A stretch of DNA of 64,000 nt from Actinacidiphila paucisporea. GTDB taxonomy: Bacteria > Actinomycetota > Actinomycetes > Streptomycetales > Streptomycetaceae. This document shows positions 18,050 to 29,500 of this stretch, in pieces. A model generated the notes under the pieces. It saw only the letters and a program-made list of their open reading frames with translations, ran no database searches and was not told where the DNA came from. The stretch covers positions 1 to 64,000 of the forward strand of contig NZ_FRBI01000027.1 of assembly GCF_900142575.1 (NCBI RefSeq), in the 5' to 3' direction. The translations under genes were made by a program, and so were the position numbers. Every line of letters starts with the position of its first letter. Position 1 is the stretch's first letter.

Positions 18050-19318
18050 GTGGACATCGAAGCACCCCCCAAATCCGCAGGCGAACGCCGCAGCGAGGAT
18101 GTGGCTGGCAGCCCAGCGCACCCGCCGTCCCGTGCACCGTCGCCCTTGCGCCGACGGCGTCGGTTGCTGCTGATCGCCGCCTGCGTGGCCGGACTGGTGT
18201 CGGTGGGCGGGATCGCCGGTGCCACGTTGGTCCGATCGCCTGCTCAGATAGCCGCGGATACGCAGGCGCCCGCACCAAGTGTGATCACGGCGCCGGTCGT
18301 CCACCAGGTGCTGAGTAGGACGGTGGTGCTTCGCGGGACCTTCTCCGACGGACGGACGATCTCCGCGACGCCGACCTCGCTGGCCAACGTGCCCAAGGAC
18401 GCCGGCGGTACCCGTCTGGTCGTCACCGAGGTGTTGGTCCACGCGGGCGGGGCGGCGAGGGCGGGGCGGCCGCTGATCGAGTACTCGGGCAGGCCGGTGT
18501 TCGCCCTCCCGGGTGCGATACCGGCCTACCGTGATCTCGGACCGAACGACTCTGGCAAGGACGTGGTGCAGCTCCAACGCGGCCTGAGATCTCTCGGATA
18601 CGGCACCGGAGCCGACCCGGCCGGCACCTTCGGTGGCGGCACGCAGCGCGCGCTCAAGCGCCTGTACTCCGCGATGGGCTATGACGCGCCCCGCTCCGAC
18701 CGTGTACCCGGTGGCGTCATGCTCCCGTCGTCCGAGGTCGTCTTCGTGCCCTCGCTGCCCGCCCGGGTGGTGTCGGTACCCGTCGCAGTCGGCGACGACG
18801 TCAAGGGACCGGTCGTCACCCTCGCCCGCGGCGGCATGGAGCTCACCGGCGCGATGGACCCGGCCGACGAAGGACTGGTCAAGGCCGGCATGATCGCCAC
18901 CGTCCTGTCCGAGACCACCGGCGACACCGCCCACGCCACCGTCGCAGGGGTCGGAAAGCTCACCACCGCAAAGGCTGGAGCGGAGAACAACGGGGCCGAG
19001 GCTGGTGGGGGTGGGGCGGACGGCGGCGCGTACATACCGTTGCAGATCAAGCCCGACAAGTCCTGGCCGGTCGCGTTCGACGGGCAGGACGTACGTATCA
19101 CCGTCACCGCGGCCGCGACAGCGGGCGCGGTGTTCGCCGTCCCTGAGGCCGCGATCTCCTCCGGGGCGGACGCGCGGACCTCGGTCTCCGTCGTCGGCGC
19201 TGGCGGTAAGCAGCGCGTCGTACCCGTCACCACAGGTGTCTCCGCCGACGGCATGGTCCAGGTCACCCCTTCCAACCATGGCCTGTCGGCGGGCGACCGG
19301 GTGGTGGTCGGCCAGTGA
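18050..19318 (+). CDS. MacA-like periplasmic adaptor with peptidoglycan-binding domain
   Basis: This 422-residue protein has a cytoplasmic basic head and one membrane segment (LLLIAACVAGLVSVGGIAGA, about residues 40-60). Paired barrel/lipoyl-like strands follow, then an inserted peptidoglycan-binding type 1 domain (NDSGKDVVQLQRGLRSLGYG, about residues 165-210) and a C-terminal beta-barrel. Such hybrids occur in actinomycetes with ABC exporters and anchor the adaptor in the wall. GTG 18050 follows AAGGAAA. Its last codon overlaps the ABC ATPase start, so subunits are likely made in ratio. Confidence 0.88.
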   Translation: MDIEAPPKSAGERRSEDVAGSPAHPPSRAPSPLRRRRRLLLIAACVAGLVSVGGIAGATLVRSPAQIAADTQAPAPSVITAPVVHQVLSRTVVLRGTFSDGRTISATPTSLANVPKDAGGTRLVVTEVLVHAGGAARAGRPLIEYSGRPVFALPGAIPAYRDLGPNDSGKDVVQLQRGLRSLGYGTGADPAGTFGGGTQRALKRLYSAMGYDAPRSDRVPGGVMLPSSEVVFVPSLPARVVSVPVAVGDDVKGPVVTLARGGMELTGAMDPADEGLVKAGMIATVLSETTGDTAHATVAGVGKLTTAKAGAENNGAEAGGGGADGGAYIPLQIKPDKSWPVAFDGQDVRITVTAAATAGAVFAVPEAAISSGADARTSVSVVGAGGKQRVVPVTTGVSADGMVQVTPSNHGLSAGDRVVVGQ

Positions 19319-20031
19319 CCACGATCGTCGAGTTACGCGGCATCGGGAAGTCGTACCAGACCACCCCCGTCGTCCACGCCCTCCAGCCCGTCGACCTCAC
19401 CATCGAGGCCGGGGACTGGCTGGCGGTCGTCGGCCCATCGGGCTCGGGAAAATCGACGCTGCTGAACCTGCTCGGACTGCTGGACCGGCCCACGCAGGGT
19501 CGATACGTGTTCGCCGGCGTCGATGTCTCCACCCTGGGCGAACGCGAACGCACCGCGCTGCGCGGCCGCCGTATCGGCTTCGTCTTCCAGCAGTTCCACC
19601 TCCTGCCGCACCGCACGGCCGTGGAGAACGTCGCCCTCGCACTGCTCTACACCACGCCGTCGGCCGGGCAGCGCACCACAGCGGCGGTCCAGGCACTGAG
19701 GCGGGTCGGGCTCGGCCACCGGCTGCACGCGCTGCCTAGCACGATGTCCGGCGGGGAGCGGCAGCGGGTGGCGATCGCCCGCGCCCTGGTCGGCGCACCG
19801 GACCTCGTCCTGTGCGACGAACCCACCGGAAACCTCGATTCGGCCAATGCCCACGCCGTACTCGACGTTCTCAATGACCTCAACGCCGACGGCGTCACAC
19901 TCATCGTCATCACCCACGACCCTGACGTGGCCGCCCGCGCCCGCAGCCGGGTGCACATACGCGACGGCTCCGTCACCTCCGCCGACCCGAGGTCCGCACC
20001 TTCAGCGACCACGGCAAAGGCACCGGCATGA
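19315..20031 (+). CDS. ABC transporter ATPase, MacB/LolD type
   Basis: This 238-residue nucleotide-binding subunit has Walker A GPSGSGKST, a Q-loop (FVFQQFHLLPHRT), signature LSGGE-type (MSGGERQRVAIARAL), Walker B with catalytic glutamate (LVLCDEPTGNLD) and the H-loop (VITHD). The EPTGNLD signature places it in the MacB/LolD/FtsE branch, which drives mechanotransmission exporters, not importers. GTG 19315 overlaps the adaptor stop. Its own stop overlaps the permease ATG, so the three form a tightly coupled exporter operon. Confidence 0.95.
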   Translation: MTTIVELRGIGKSYQTTPVVHALQPVDLTIEAGDWLAVVGPSGSGKSTLLNLLGLLDRPTQGRYVFAGVDVSTLGERERTALRGRRIGFVFQQFHLLPHRTAVENVALALLYTTPSAGQRTTAAVQALRRVGLGHRLHALPSTMSGGERQRVAIARALVGAPDLVLCDEPTGNLDSANAHAVLDVLNDLNADGVTLIVITHDPDVAARARSRVHIRDGSVTSADPRSAPSATTAKAPA

Positions 20032-21284
20032 CGCCCGTGCCGCGCAGCGAGCGCGCCCCGGAGACACCTCCCACCCGGCTACGCCTCAAGGACCTCCTCG
20101 CCGAAGCGCTCGCCGGCCTGGCTCAACGCCCCGCCCGCTCCGTCCTGACCATGCTCGGCACCATCCTCGGTGTCGGCTCCTTCGTCACCGTCCTCGGACT
20201 GACCTCCACGGCAAGCGGCCAGATCAGCAAGTCCTTCGATCTCCTGCGGGACACCACCGTCACGATCAACGACACCCCGCCAGCCGGCACCACGACGAGG
20301 ACCGGGCAACTCGACTTCCCCGCCGACACAGACGCACGCCTGCACCACCTCAACGGCGTGGTCGCAGGCGGCATCTGGTGGAACACCCCGCTGCGCAACC
20401 CCGCACTCTCCCGCACGCCCGACCGCACCGACGCCCTCCCCGACGACGGAGCCGTAACCGTCTACGCGGCATCGCCAGGAACCCTGCAGGCCATGCAGCC
20501 AACCCTCCAGTCCGGCACCCTCTACAACGACTTCCACCAGGCCCACGCAGAACACGTCTGCGTCCTCGGCGCCGCCGCCGCCCACCTCCTCGGCATCACC
20601 CGGGTCGACAACCAGCCAGCGGTCTTCATCAACGACACCCCGTACACCGTGGTCGGCGTCATCGACGACAGCCGCCAGCTCACCCAGGCCCTCACCGGAA
20701 TCCTCATCCCGTCCAGCACCGCACTACGGGAGTACGGCCCCCCTGCCGACCCGCCCGCCCACGCCCTCATCCGCACCCGCGTCGGCGCCGCCCAACTCGT
20801 CGCCAAGCAAGCCCCGCTCGCTCTCCGGCCGAACCAGCCCCGCCTACTCACCGCCGTCCCTCCCCCCGACCCGCACCACCTGCGCGACGAGGTCGGCACC
20901 GACCTGTCCAACCTCTTCCTCGTCCTCGCAGCACTGTGCCTGGCCGTCGGAGCCGTCGGAATCGCCAACACCACCCTCGTCGCCGTCATGGAACGCACCC
21001 CCGAGATCGGCCTGCGCCGCTCGCTCGGCGCCCGCCCCCGCCACATCGCCGCCCAGTTCCTCACCGAATCCACCGCCCTGGGGCTTCTCGGCGGCCTCAT
21101 CGGCACCAGCATCGGCGTACTCGCCGTCATCATCGCCGCGCTCTGGGAGAACTGGACCGCCATACTCCAGCCCGCGAGCGTCATCCCGGCCCCCGCAATC
21201 GGCGCCATCGTCGGCCTCCTGGCCGGCCTCTACCCCGCCCTCCGCGCCGCCCGCACCGAACCCCTCGACGCCCTCCGCCGCTGA
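20028..21284 (+). CDS. ABC transporter permease, MacB/FtsX type
   Basis: This 418-residue permease has the MacB topology. A short cytoplasmic N terminus leads to a first membrane segment (TMLGTILGVGSFVTVLGLT, about residues 40-60). A large extracytoplasmic domain of about 220 residues follows, then three C-terminal membrane segments within the FtsX domain (from about residue 290; ERTPEIGLRRSLGARPRHI is the conserved coupling loop). It is the last gene of the five-gene operon. MacAB-like systems export peptides, toxins or lipoproteins. With an inhibitor and two lipoproteins nearby, export or self-protection against an antimicrobial is plausible. Confidence 0.93.
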   Translation: MTPVPRSERAPETPPTRLRLKDLLAEALAGLAQRPARSVLTMLGTILGVGSFVTVLGLTSTASGQISKSFDLLRDTTVTINDTPPAGTTTRTGQLDFPADTDARLHHLNGVVAGGIWWNTPLRNPALSRTPDRTDALPDDGAVTVYAASPGTLQAMQPTLQSGTLYNDFHQAHAEHVCVLGAAAAHLLGITRVDNQPAVFINDTPYTVVGVIDDSRQLTQALTGILIPSSTALREYGPPADPPAHALIRTRVGAAQLVAKQAPLALRPNQPRLLTAVPPPDPHHLRDEVGTDLSNLFLVLAALCLAVGAVGIANTTLVAVMERTPEIGLRRSLGARPRHIAAQFLTESTALGLLGGLIGTSIGVLAVIIAALWENWTAILQPASVIPAPAIGAIVGLLAGLYPALRAARTEPLDALRR

Positions 21285-21435
21285 ACTGGCCACGGCCTAC
21301 CGAGCCTCCCCAGCGAGCTTCGCCGCCTTGCAGAGGAGCCGCGACCGCGCCAGGTGCGCTGTGTCGGAACCCGACAACATCCCAGCCCTCTGCCGCATGA
21401 GCCCCGGCAGCACCGCTGCACGCTAGCTGCACGCC

Positions 21436-21456
21436 TGGCCACCGGATGGCCACCGG
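21436..21456. repeat. Paired arm-type repeat left of att copy 2
   Basis: TGGCCACCGG occurs at 21436-21445 and 21447-21456 with one base between. The preceding GCTGCACGC also matches the sequence before the pair at 8912. This shared left arm marks the end of unit A as belonging to the same element family as the DNA left of 9032. Confidence 0.5.
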
Positions 21457-21548
21457 ATCATGTACCTCAGAGCCAAGACTGGAAGGTGACGCCCAAAGTC
21501 GCAGTTCAGAGCGTTGCACCAGGAAATGACCACTGACAGCCAACCGGG

Positions 21549-21560
21549 GACCTACGCATT
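21549..21560. repeat. Partial tRNA-Thr core, possible decayed att
   Basis: GACCTACGCATT repeats 12 bases of the anticodon-stem part of the tRNA fragment about 105 bp before the full copy at 21654. It may be a worn-out earlier attachment site. At 12 bp, chance cannot be excluded. Confidence 0.3.
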
Positions 21561-21618
21561 GCGGTGCGTGCAAGATACGTGTCCGATTAGCCAGATTCCA
21601 AGGGCAGCGAAACGAAGA

Positions 21619-21648
21619 AACCCCAGGTCAGAAGCTTGACCTGGGGTT
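21619..21648 (-). terminator. tRNA-Thr-linked terminator hairpin, copy 2
   Basis: AACCCCAGGTCA at 21619-21630 pairs perfectly with TGACCTGGGGTT at 21637-21648, a 12-bp stem with a 6-base loop. It lies five bases beyond the tRNA 3' end in tRNA orientation. It is the cleanest of the three related hairpins. Confidence 0.75.
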
Positions 21649-21653
21649 CATCG

Positions 21654-21698
21654 TGGAGCCGCCTTCGGGATTCGAACCCGAGACCTACGCATTACGAG
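21654..21698 (-). repeat. tRNA-Thr(CGU) 3' half / att site, copy 2
   Basis: The 45 bp match copies 1 and 3 and include the encoded CCA end. On the right, identity stops just past the anticodon loop (next bases TACGCG instead of ACCGTG), so this junction came from an element with a different flanking arm. It separates the exporter unit from the RHS unit. Confidence 0.8.
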
Positions 21699-22722
21699 TA
21701 CGCGAGCGACCGTGACACGCCATGCCAGATGGTGCCGCCAAATCTCGTTTTGCCTGCTCAGCGGGCACGAGCACGACTCGTTCGTGCCACTCGATGTCGG
21801 CATGTCCAAAGGCGTCCGCGCTCCCCTTGCGCTCCCCGGACGCGGCAGTTCGAGGCGCCGGCGCCAGGCAGGCGACGCCGTGGCATTCTCCACCTCAGAC
21901 AGGCTGGCGGACTTTATGACGATGCCTTGTTTCAGGAGGGCGTGCGCGCCTGGGAGACCGATTTACCTTTATGACGATGGTTGTGGCGAACCGACAAGCG
22001 CAAACGATCGTCGGCGGACATCACTGTGTCGGCGGACGCTTTGACCATTGCGCGCAGCAGATCGGGACTCGCCGAGGCCAGGTCCTCCTCGGTTAGTGCT
22101 GCAGGGGCACACTGTCAGGTGCGGTCATCGTGCTGATCTCCTTCGAGGCTTAGACACTTCGAAGATCAGCCGGTGGCCGTTCATCTACACGGGCACCAAC
22201 CCGAACGCCCGAGCAAACCCCTGGATCAGGTCGAACCCGTTACAGTACTTCAAGGACGCAACCGCAACCATTGTAGGACCCCCACAAGAGGCTCCTTCTC
22301 CGTCGCTCCGGCAGTACCCCCGACCCGGGTGCACGACGGTGTAGCCGCGAACGGGCCCCGTCAGCTACTCGTCCCATGGTGTCGGAAATCCGGGGGTCCT
22401 GAGGGACACCCTTCGCCGGGAGCGAGACGCGCTACTCCCGAATAATCAGACCCGGACAAGAGGGTCACCAGGTCGACGGGAACCTAGGTCTCAATCGGGC
22501 GCTTCGATCGATTCCGTGTACGGCTCGACGGGCAGCACGTGACGTTACCGGATGGGCATGTTGACCTACAGCCACTCAAAGCTGCCAGGCCGCTGCTCGC
22601 GACACCCAGGGTTGCGACGACCGTCCCAGCACCCCAGGCAGGTGTAACTCTAACTAAATGACGGCGACCGTCTGCCCGGACCCGCTCCCGGAAATTCAGT
22701 CCACCGGTATGCGAGGTAGTGA
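21699..22722. other. Non-coding left end of unit B
   Basis: About 1 kb without a supportable gene. It starts with a diverged right-arm sequence (TGGTGCCGCC, TTTTGCCTGCTCAG, GTCCAAAGGCGTCCG, to about 21816). The rest shows only short overlapping frames. Composition is somewhat lower in GC than the flanking genes. It is the region downstream of the immunity-type gene. Confidence 0.5.
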
Positions 22723-23580
22723 TCAACGACGCACCAAACCATTCAGCGACTGCTGCAGGAACACACCGGTATACGATTGCCTGTAGCTGCCACTCGTAAT
22801 CCCAACGGATCTTGCTTCATCGCTGTCGATCAGCCTCATGTGTCCCGCGGGAGTCTCTGCTGCGCCAAACTCTCCACAATCGCGCCCTGGCCATGCCGGG
22901 ATCGGCGAGTGGTAGATTTCGGGTTCACCAGGGAAGGCCGAAAGCAGATTTTCGTCATGTCCGACCAGTTCCCACGAGCCGTTGAGAACCTGCGCGTCAT
23001 CACTGTAGATAGGGAATCGGTACGCGGTGGAATACTGAGGATCTACGGACGTCAGGGAGTCAAATACTTCCCGGAAGATTCCGAGAGCAACCCCGAACCT
23101 ATTACGCGCCACGACGATCACTCCATACCAGCCGTCGTCGGCGGGAATTGCTAGGAGGTCGCCGACCTCGGGCACGGCAACACTCTCCGTCGCTGCGATG
23201 GAGAGCTGAGAAACGCCTCCGCCGGACACATCCAGAAGCCCCGCCCCTTCGTCGTTGACGAAGGACAACAGGACGTCCATGAAATCGGATGGGGACATAA
23301 CGCCCCCGTTTCGCACATCGGACGAACCGGCAAGGATGTCGGCCATGTCGGTAAACATCGAGTCGCTCAGTTCGGACACCCTGGAACCCTCCGGGCCGGA
23401 GTATACGGTCCCGTCCGCAAGGGTCACCTCGAACACGAGAGGCGTGGGATAAACGCCATCCGATGACCACTCCAGGAGCTGCAAGAACTCCTTCAACGAC
23501 GGAGGACCTCCCGCACTATCGGAGAATTCCTGTACGATCGCCGCCAGCTCGGCTCTCACTCGGTCGCCGCTCACGGGCAT
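22723..23580 (-). CDS. Imm26-like candidate immunity protein
   Basis: This 285-residue acidic soluble protein has a middle segment (GDLLAIPADDGWYGVIVVARNRFGVALGIF) and a late HMRLIDSDEARSVGI that resemble the Imm26 immunity family. The family assignment is from memory and tentative. The start ATG lies inside the last codons of the RHS gene (10-bp overlap), so toxin and immunity are translationally coupled. That is standard for contact-dependent toxin loci and is the main argument for an immunity role against the RHS C-terminal tip. Confidence 0.7.
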   Translation of the reverse strand: MPVSGDRVRAELAAIVQEFSDSAGGPPSLKEFLQLLEWSSDGVYPTPLVFEVTLADGTVYSGPEGSRVSELSDSMFTDMADILAGSSDVRNGGVMSPSDFMDVLLSFVNDEGAGLLDVSGGGVSQLSIAATESVAVPEVGDLLAIPADDGWYGVIVVARNRFGVALGIFREVFDSLTSVDPQYSTAYRFPIYSDDAQVLNGSWELVGHDENLLSAFPGEPEIYHSPIPAWPGRDCGEFGAAETPAGHMRLIDSDEARSVGITSGSYRQSYTGVFLQQSLNGLVRR

Positions 23581-26500
23581 CCTCCGTTCTTGTACCTTTC
23601 GTAGGCTAGATACCCCGGCTCCTTCTTCGAATCCATAGGGTTCTGGCGATTACCCCTGTAGTTGGTGCCATCCTCTCCGATGTACGTGCCGAAATGGTCT
23701 GTCATCCGCTGCTCGAGCAGACGGGACTGACCGTAGGTCCGTGTGCCCGGAAATACGTCCATTCTGTCGCCGTTCGCAGGGTCGTATCGATTCCAGGTTC
23801 CACTGTGGCGCCGCTGAACAGAAGCCGGCGATTCGTTGGGGCCGAACATCCCACTGTAGTAGGGCACATTATTCCGGTCAACCAGCACATAGTTGCTGTA
23901 CCCAGGGCGGTCAAGTTTGTTGAGATCAAAGCCCGCCCCACCATCGTTGTGGACGAGTACCGGGGTCTGCCCCGCCAGCACATAGTACGTGTGGAGGTCG
24001 TCGATGGTGAGGTCGTAGGTGCGTTGTTGTTGGACGAAGTGCCGCGCAGCCAGGACGGGGACTGCCTGCCCCGCGTCGTCCCGAAGCTGCATGCCGGGGG
24101 TCAGGTCGCCCGCGTCGACCCATCGGCCTTCGTTGACCACCCAGAAGGGGTGGGTGTCCGTGGCGACGATTGAAGCTGACGTGCTGCCTGCCTTCACCGT
24201 CAGGTCGGTGAAGTTCTTGTCGTGGTCGGTGATGATGGTCGCTATCACCGGACGAACAGCCGTTTTCCCTGTATCGGGATCGGTTGTGACGACCTTGTCG
24301 CCGACCTCAACGTCTTCGATGTCCTTGGTCTGCCCGTCGGCGAGTTCGACCTCGGTGTCCGCCACGAAACTGTGGCTGCAGAATCTACCTTTAAAGAGGG
24401 ACAGGTCTTTTTCTGAGCCGAGGACGGAGAAACCGGAGAACTCCGCGAATCCTCCACCCATCGATCGCGCGGAGGCCATGACGATGCTTGGGTCCTCGTG
24501 GGCGAGAGCTACGAGGAAGGCCCACATGTAGGCCCTGCTCTCACCGGCTGTGCAGGCGTCCGTTTCAATGCACCCCTGCATCGCCGCGGCCCATTTCTGG
24601 GATTCCATGTGCGGACGCATGTGGTATTTGATCGACACTTGCAGCTGCAGGTTGTACATCCGCAGGAACGTGGCGCGGTTGTTGGCAGGGAGCGGCGGCA
24701 GCGGGTCGCCGACGATGTCTTTGGTCGGGCCGTTCGAGGCGTTGGGATCGCCGTCTCTGTCGCAGTCGTGCTTGTTGCAGTAGTCGACGTTTTCGTCGTA
24801 GAGGTCGTCGCCGGGAGCGGGGCCATTGCCGCCGTTGAGGCCGGCTCCCGGTGCGTTGCAGTCGCCGCGGACGCAGAGCAGCCCGGTGGGGTCGCTGTTG
24901 GTGGTGGGGTTGTTGTCGGCGTAGGCGTATCCGTTGAGGGATTGGCCGTCGCTGGTGTCGAGGAGGGGGTCGACGGAGATGAAGCGGCCGGTGGTGGTGT
25001 CGTAGGCGCGGGCCCCGATGTAGGTGAGGCCGGTGGTGTTGTCCTGAGGTTTACCGAGGAAGCCCTTGTCGTCCGGCCAGGTGCCGGTGCCGCCGGTGCG
25101 TGGTGCACCGAAGGGGGTGGTGTAGCGCTTGGTGACGACCTGGTCTGTGCCGGTGGCGGTAACGGCGAGCGAACCGGTGCCGTGCGGGTCGCCTGCCGTC
25201 CAGGACAGGGTCGGCTGGCCGGGCTGGTTCGTACGTACCGCCACGGTCGCGCCGAACAGGGTGTAGGTGCGTTGAGCCCAGTAGGTGGTGGTACCGCTTT
25301 TCTTGAGGTGCACCTCGGTGACGCCGTCGAGGTAGAGGACGGTCTCGCCGCTGTCGTCGCTTCGGATGAGGAGGGTGCCGTCGGCGTCGTAGAGGTAGTT
25401 CGTGGTGTCGGTGGTGGTTCCACTGGGGACCTTGACGCTGGCCAGTCGGTTCTCGGCGTTCCAGCCGAGCGTTTCGGTGGAGGTGCCCTTGGGACGGGTC
25501 TGGGTGTTGCCGGTGGCGTCGTAGGTGTACTGGGTGGGGGCGCCGGCGCAGGCCGCCGAGGGGATGACGGCCGTCAGCCCGTGGGGGTGGCTGGCGTTGT
25601 TGTAGCAGTAGGTCGCCAGGGTGCTACCGGCGGCGGTGTGCGTGGTCTGCGTGGAGCGCAGGCCGCCGTCCGTGTAGGTGTAGGACGTCCAGTAGGGACT
25701 TGCGCCACCGAGGCTGGTCGCGGTGCGGTTGGCGGTGGAGCAGTCGGCGGCGGCCGGGGTCCAGGCTTCGGTCATGCGGTCGTAGCCGTCGTAGCCGAAG
25801 CACTGGTTGTCGGCTTTGCCGGTACCGCCGAGGGTAGTGGGGTCGAAGATGTGGGTGACGTTGCCCGCGTCGTCGTAGTCGTAGTTGAGCTCTTGGATCT
25901 CGTAAGGATGGGTCTGGTCGGTGACCTTGGAGAGCTTCAGGCGGTCGGTGCCGTCCTGGAAGGTGTTGGTCACGAACATGTGCTTGATGCCCGCTGCGGC
26001 GGATGTGGCCAGGTCCAGCTGGGAGACCTGCCCCAGGGGCGAGTAACTAGTGCCGTTGACGTAACCGGAGGTGCCTTGCAGCGTTGTCGGCAGTCCGAAA
26101 CCGTTGTATCGGGTCTCGACGGTCTCGGAGGGGAGTCCGCCGGCTGCGGGGGTTTTGACGAACTGCTGGGTGCCGTCGGTGTTGTAGGCAGTGGAGACTG
26201 CCAGGGCGGAGGTGACCGCGCCGGAGGTCACCAGCGGGTCGCCGGCCGGCAGGTCCAGTTCGGTGGCGGTTGCTCGGTTCAGGCTGTCGTAGGCGGTGAC
26301 CTTGCTGGTGTAAGCCTTGCCCGAGGCGCTGCCGCCGACGTACCGGGTAGAGGAGGACGGCTGACCGACGACGGGAGTATCGTAGGTGCGGCCGGTGAGC
26401 TGATTTGCCGGTATCTGCTCCTCGCTGGTCGAGGTCAGGTCCGCGCCCGCAGGGGCCGTCCACGTGCCGGTGAGGCGGCCGAGTTCGTCATAGGCCGAGA

Positions 26501-29500
26501 TCACGACGCGGCCTTCCGCGTCTTTCGTCCAGGACACCTGATCGAGGTCGGTGTAACCCGTCGTGGTCGTGCCTGCGTCGGGGTCCACCGCCTTCGTCTG
26601 CCGCCCGTAGAGGTCGTACGTGTAGGACCATTGGGCGCCGTCGGGGCTGGTGACCGTGGAAGGTCCGCCATCCAGGGTGTACGTGAACTTGGTCGCGGTG
26701 TAGGCGGTACCGACTCCGCTGCCGTACTGGACGTCCGCCGGTGAGGTTCCGGCATAGCGGCGCTCTTCGGTGTTCCGGCCCAGGGCGTCGGTGATGGTGC
26801 GGACGGCCGATCCGCCGTCCAGGCCGGTCACGGCAGTGGAGTCGCCGGTGTAGCTGGTGGTGGTCGACCATTGCTGCACACCGAAGATCAGCAGAGTGCT
26901 GGTCGTCGCACGGCCAGCCCCGTCGTAGACGGTCTCCGTCTGCTTGGGTGCGCCGCCATATTCCGCCCGCGCGTAGATACCGCTCGGTGTGTTGGCGGGG
27001 TCGAAGATGTCGGCGTACGTCTCGTAGGCCAGGCCCCGGGTGTCGTAGCGGGTGTCGGTCACCAGCCGGCCACCGTTGGGTGTCGGCGACTGCGTCTGGA
27101 GCGGGCGCAGAAGGAAGTCGTAGAAGGTATAGACGGTGTTGTAGGTAGTGCCGTCGGCCTTGAGGGTCCCGGTGGACTGCCACGAGGGTGCTGTGTTGTC
27201 GGGGTGGTAGGCGTAGACGTAGTTCGCGGCCTGGTGCAGGATCCGTCGGCGGTTGGTCAGCCAGGTCGCCGTGATTCTGCCGAGGGCGTCGTAGGTAGCC
27301 TCGCTGACCTTGCCGTCGACCCCGGTTGTCTTGACCGTCTTGCCGCGCTCGGGGTCGAAGTCCGTGACGATGGTCTGACCGTTGGGGCTGGCCGCCGTGG
27401 GCGGGCCGGTCACAGTGGTCTGGGTGGTCGGGCCGGCCGCGACCGGGACGTAGGACGTGGTGGACGTGTGCCCCTGGACGTCCTTCATCGTCACGGGCCT
27501 GCCCAGGCCCGCCGCGGTGGAGTCGTCGTAAACAGTACGGACCAGGGTCTGCCAGCCGCTGGGGTTACGCTCCCCGCCTGAGGCGAGAGCCGGGTATCCG
27601 CTGGGGCGGCCCGACCAGGTGGCTTCGCCCTTGGTCGGGCTCTGGTCCGGCGACCACGTCGTCGCGGCGGTGTCGTCGAACACCGTCGCCGTGTCGGACA
27701 GCACGTCGCCGCGCGTGGCCTTGGTGGCCGGCAGGTTCAGGTCGGCATCCGCGACGGAACAGGGGCGCGCCACAGTACGGGTGCGGGAGACCAGTGACGT
27801 GATGGCTGTAGCAGCATTGCGGGCGTACCAGTTCCGGGTGCACGCTTCGTCGCCGGACTTGGCCGTGTCACCGCTGTCGTCGGTGGTGGCGACCATGCCG
27901 TAGGAGTCGTAGGTGGTGCTGACCGTGCGGGTGCGCCAGGTCTGGGACACAGTCAGGTAGGTGTTGGTGGACGTCTTCGCCGTCCTGACGTAGTACGCCT
28001 CGATGTCGGCGTACGACTTGTGCTGAGTCGCGGTCTTCTTCGACCAGGGCTCGCTGACGGTCACCGAGACGGGGCTCGAGCCGTTGTAGGTGATCTGCTC
28101 GCGCTTGGCCCCCGCGTACGGCCTGCTGTCGACCAGGTCGGGGATGGTCAGGCTGGGGAACTCGATGCCGGTGACTGTGGCGGAGCGGGTGGCCGACGTG
28201 TCCTTGCGCTTGTCGCCGTCCAGACCGAGCATGTACAGGCTCACGGTTCTGGACTGCGTCGTTCCACCGGCGCCCGTCGTCTCCGTGACCGTGCCGAAGC
28301 CGCGGAAGTCGGACCAGGTGCGTTCGTCCTGCGGGGTGAACGGGTCGTCGTTGTAGGCCCAACCCGGTTGGGCATAGCTGTAGGAGTGCTCGACCCCCTC
28401 GCCGAAACCTTTCGTGGAATCCGTGGTGACAACAGCCTTGACCGGATACTTCTGGAACCAGTCGAGGGAGGCGTCCTCGCTACCGTTGACGTGCCAGTAC
28501 TGCGGGAAGCACGCCTTGTCGTCGTTGTCTTCGGCGGCCGGCATGACCGAGCCACGTACGCAGTCGGCCGGTGCCAGGGTGACGGTGGTGATCGCTCCGG
28601 TCTCGGAGGTGATCGTGTCGATCCGGTAGCGGCTGAGCGGCAGGATGTCGTCGGTCGCATCGACGCGGTTGGCCAGCGGCCGGTAGGTGAAGGTCACCGG
28701 CTTCAGCGCGATGCTGTCGCTGCCGCCTTCACCGGTGTGGACGATCGAGTCCAGCACCAGGGACTGGTCGCTGGTATCCCCGATGTCACCCGGGTCGAGG
28801 AACTCCTCGGCGAAGTCCCACTTGTCGACACCGTCATAGGTGTTCGACGCGGCCAGCCACGCCGAGGTCTCGATCGACGTCAGCCGCTTGCGGGTGAAGA
28901 ACGCGGGGGCCGTCGCGCGGCAGTCGGCGTCCTTGGCACACACGGCGTCGAAAGGGACGTCCGGCCAATGGTCGGCAGTGTCCTTGGTGAGCGAGGAGCA
29001 GTCGTCGGCGAAGCAGCGCTCGGCGTAGGTGAACACGACCTGGTCCGACGCCTTCGCCGTGAACAGGGTGTCGCTGCGCTGGCCGTAGAGGATCTTGTCC
29101 AGGTGGCCGGCGCGCACGTACGCGGCGGTGCCGGTGGTGGCGCCGTTCTTGCCGTAGTAGTTCGTCTCGGGCGTATACCAGTACGTCGCCGCGTTGCCGT
29201 GTACGTCAACGACGTAGTCGAGGTTCCATCGCCAGGCCTGGTTCAGCGAGCGGCTGGAGAAGGAGGAGCCGTCGCCATAGCCGGGTTCGCCCGCATCGTC
29301 GCCGAAGATCGGCACCGTCCACACGGAGTTGGTGCGCTCAGTGCCGGCTCCGGGCAGCTTGTTGAGGCCGAACACGTACTTGGTGCCGTCGCCGGTGGTG
29401 ACCGTCCAGTACTCACCGGCACCGTCCATGCCACTACCGCTGTCACCCTCGTCACCGTTGGCGGCCCCCGTGGAGTGGGTGACGGTGGACGCGTCATCGT

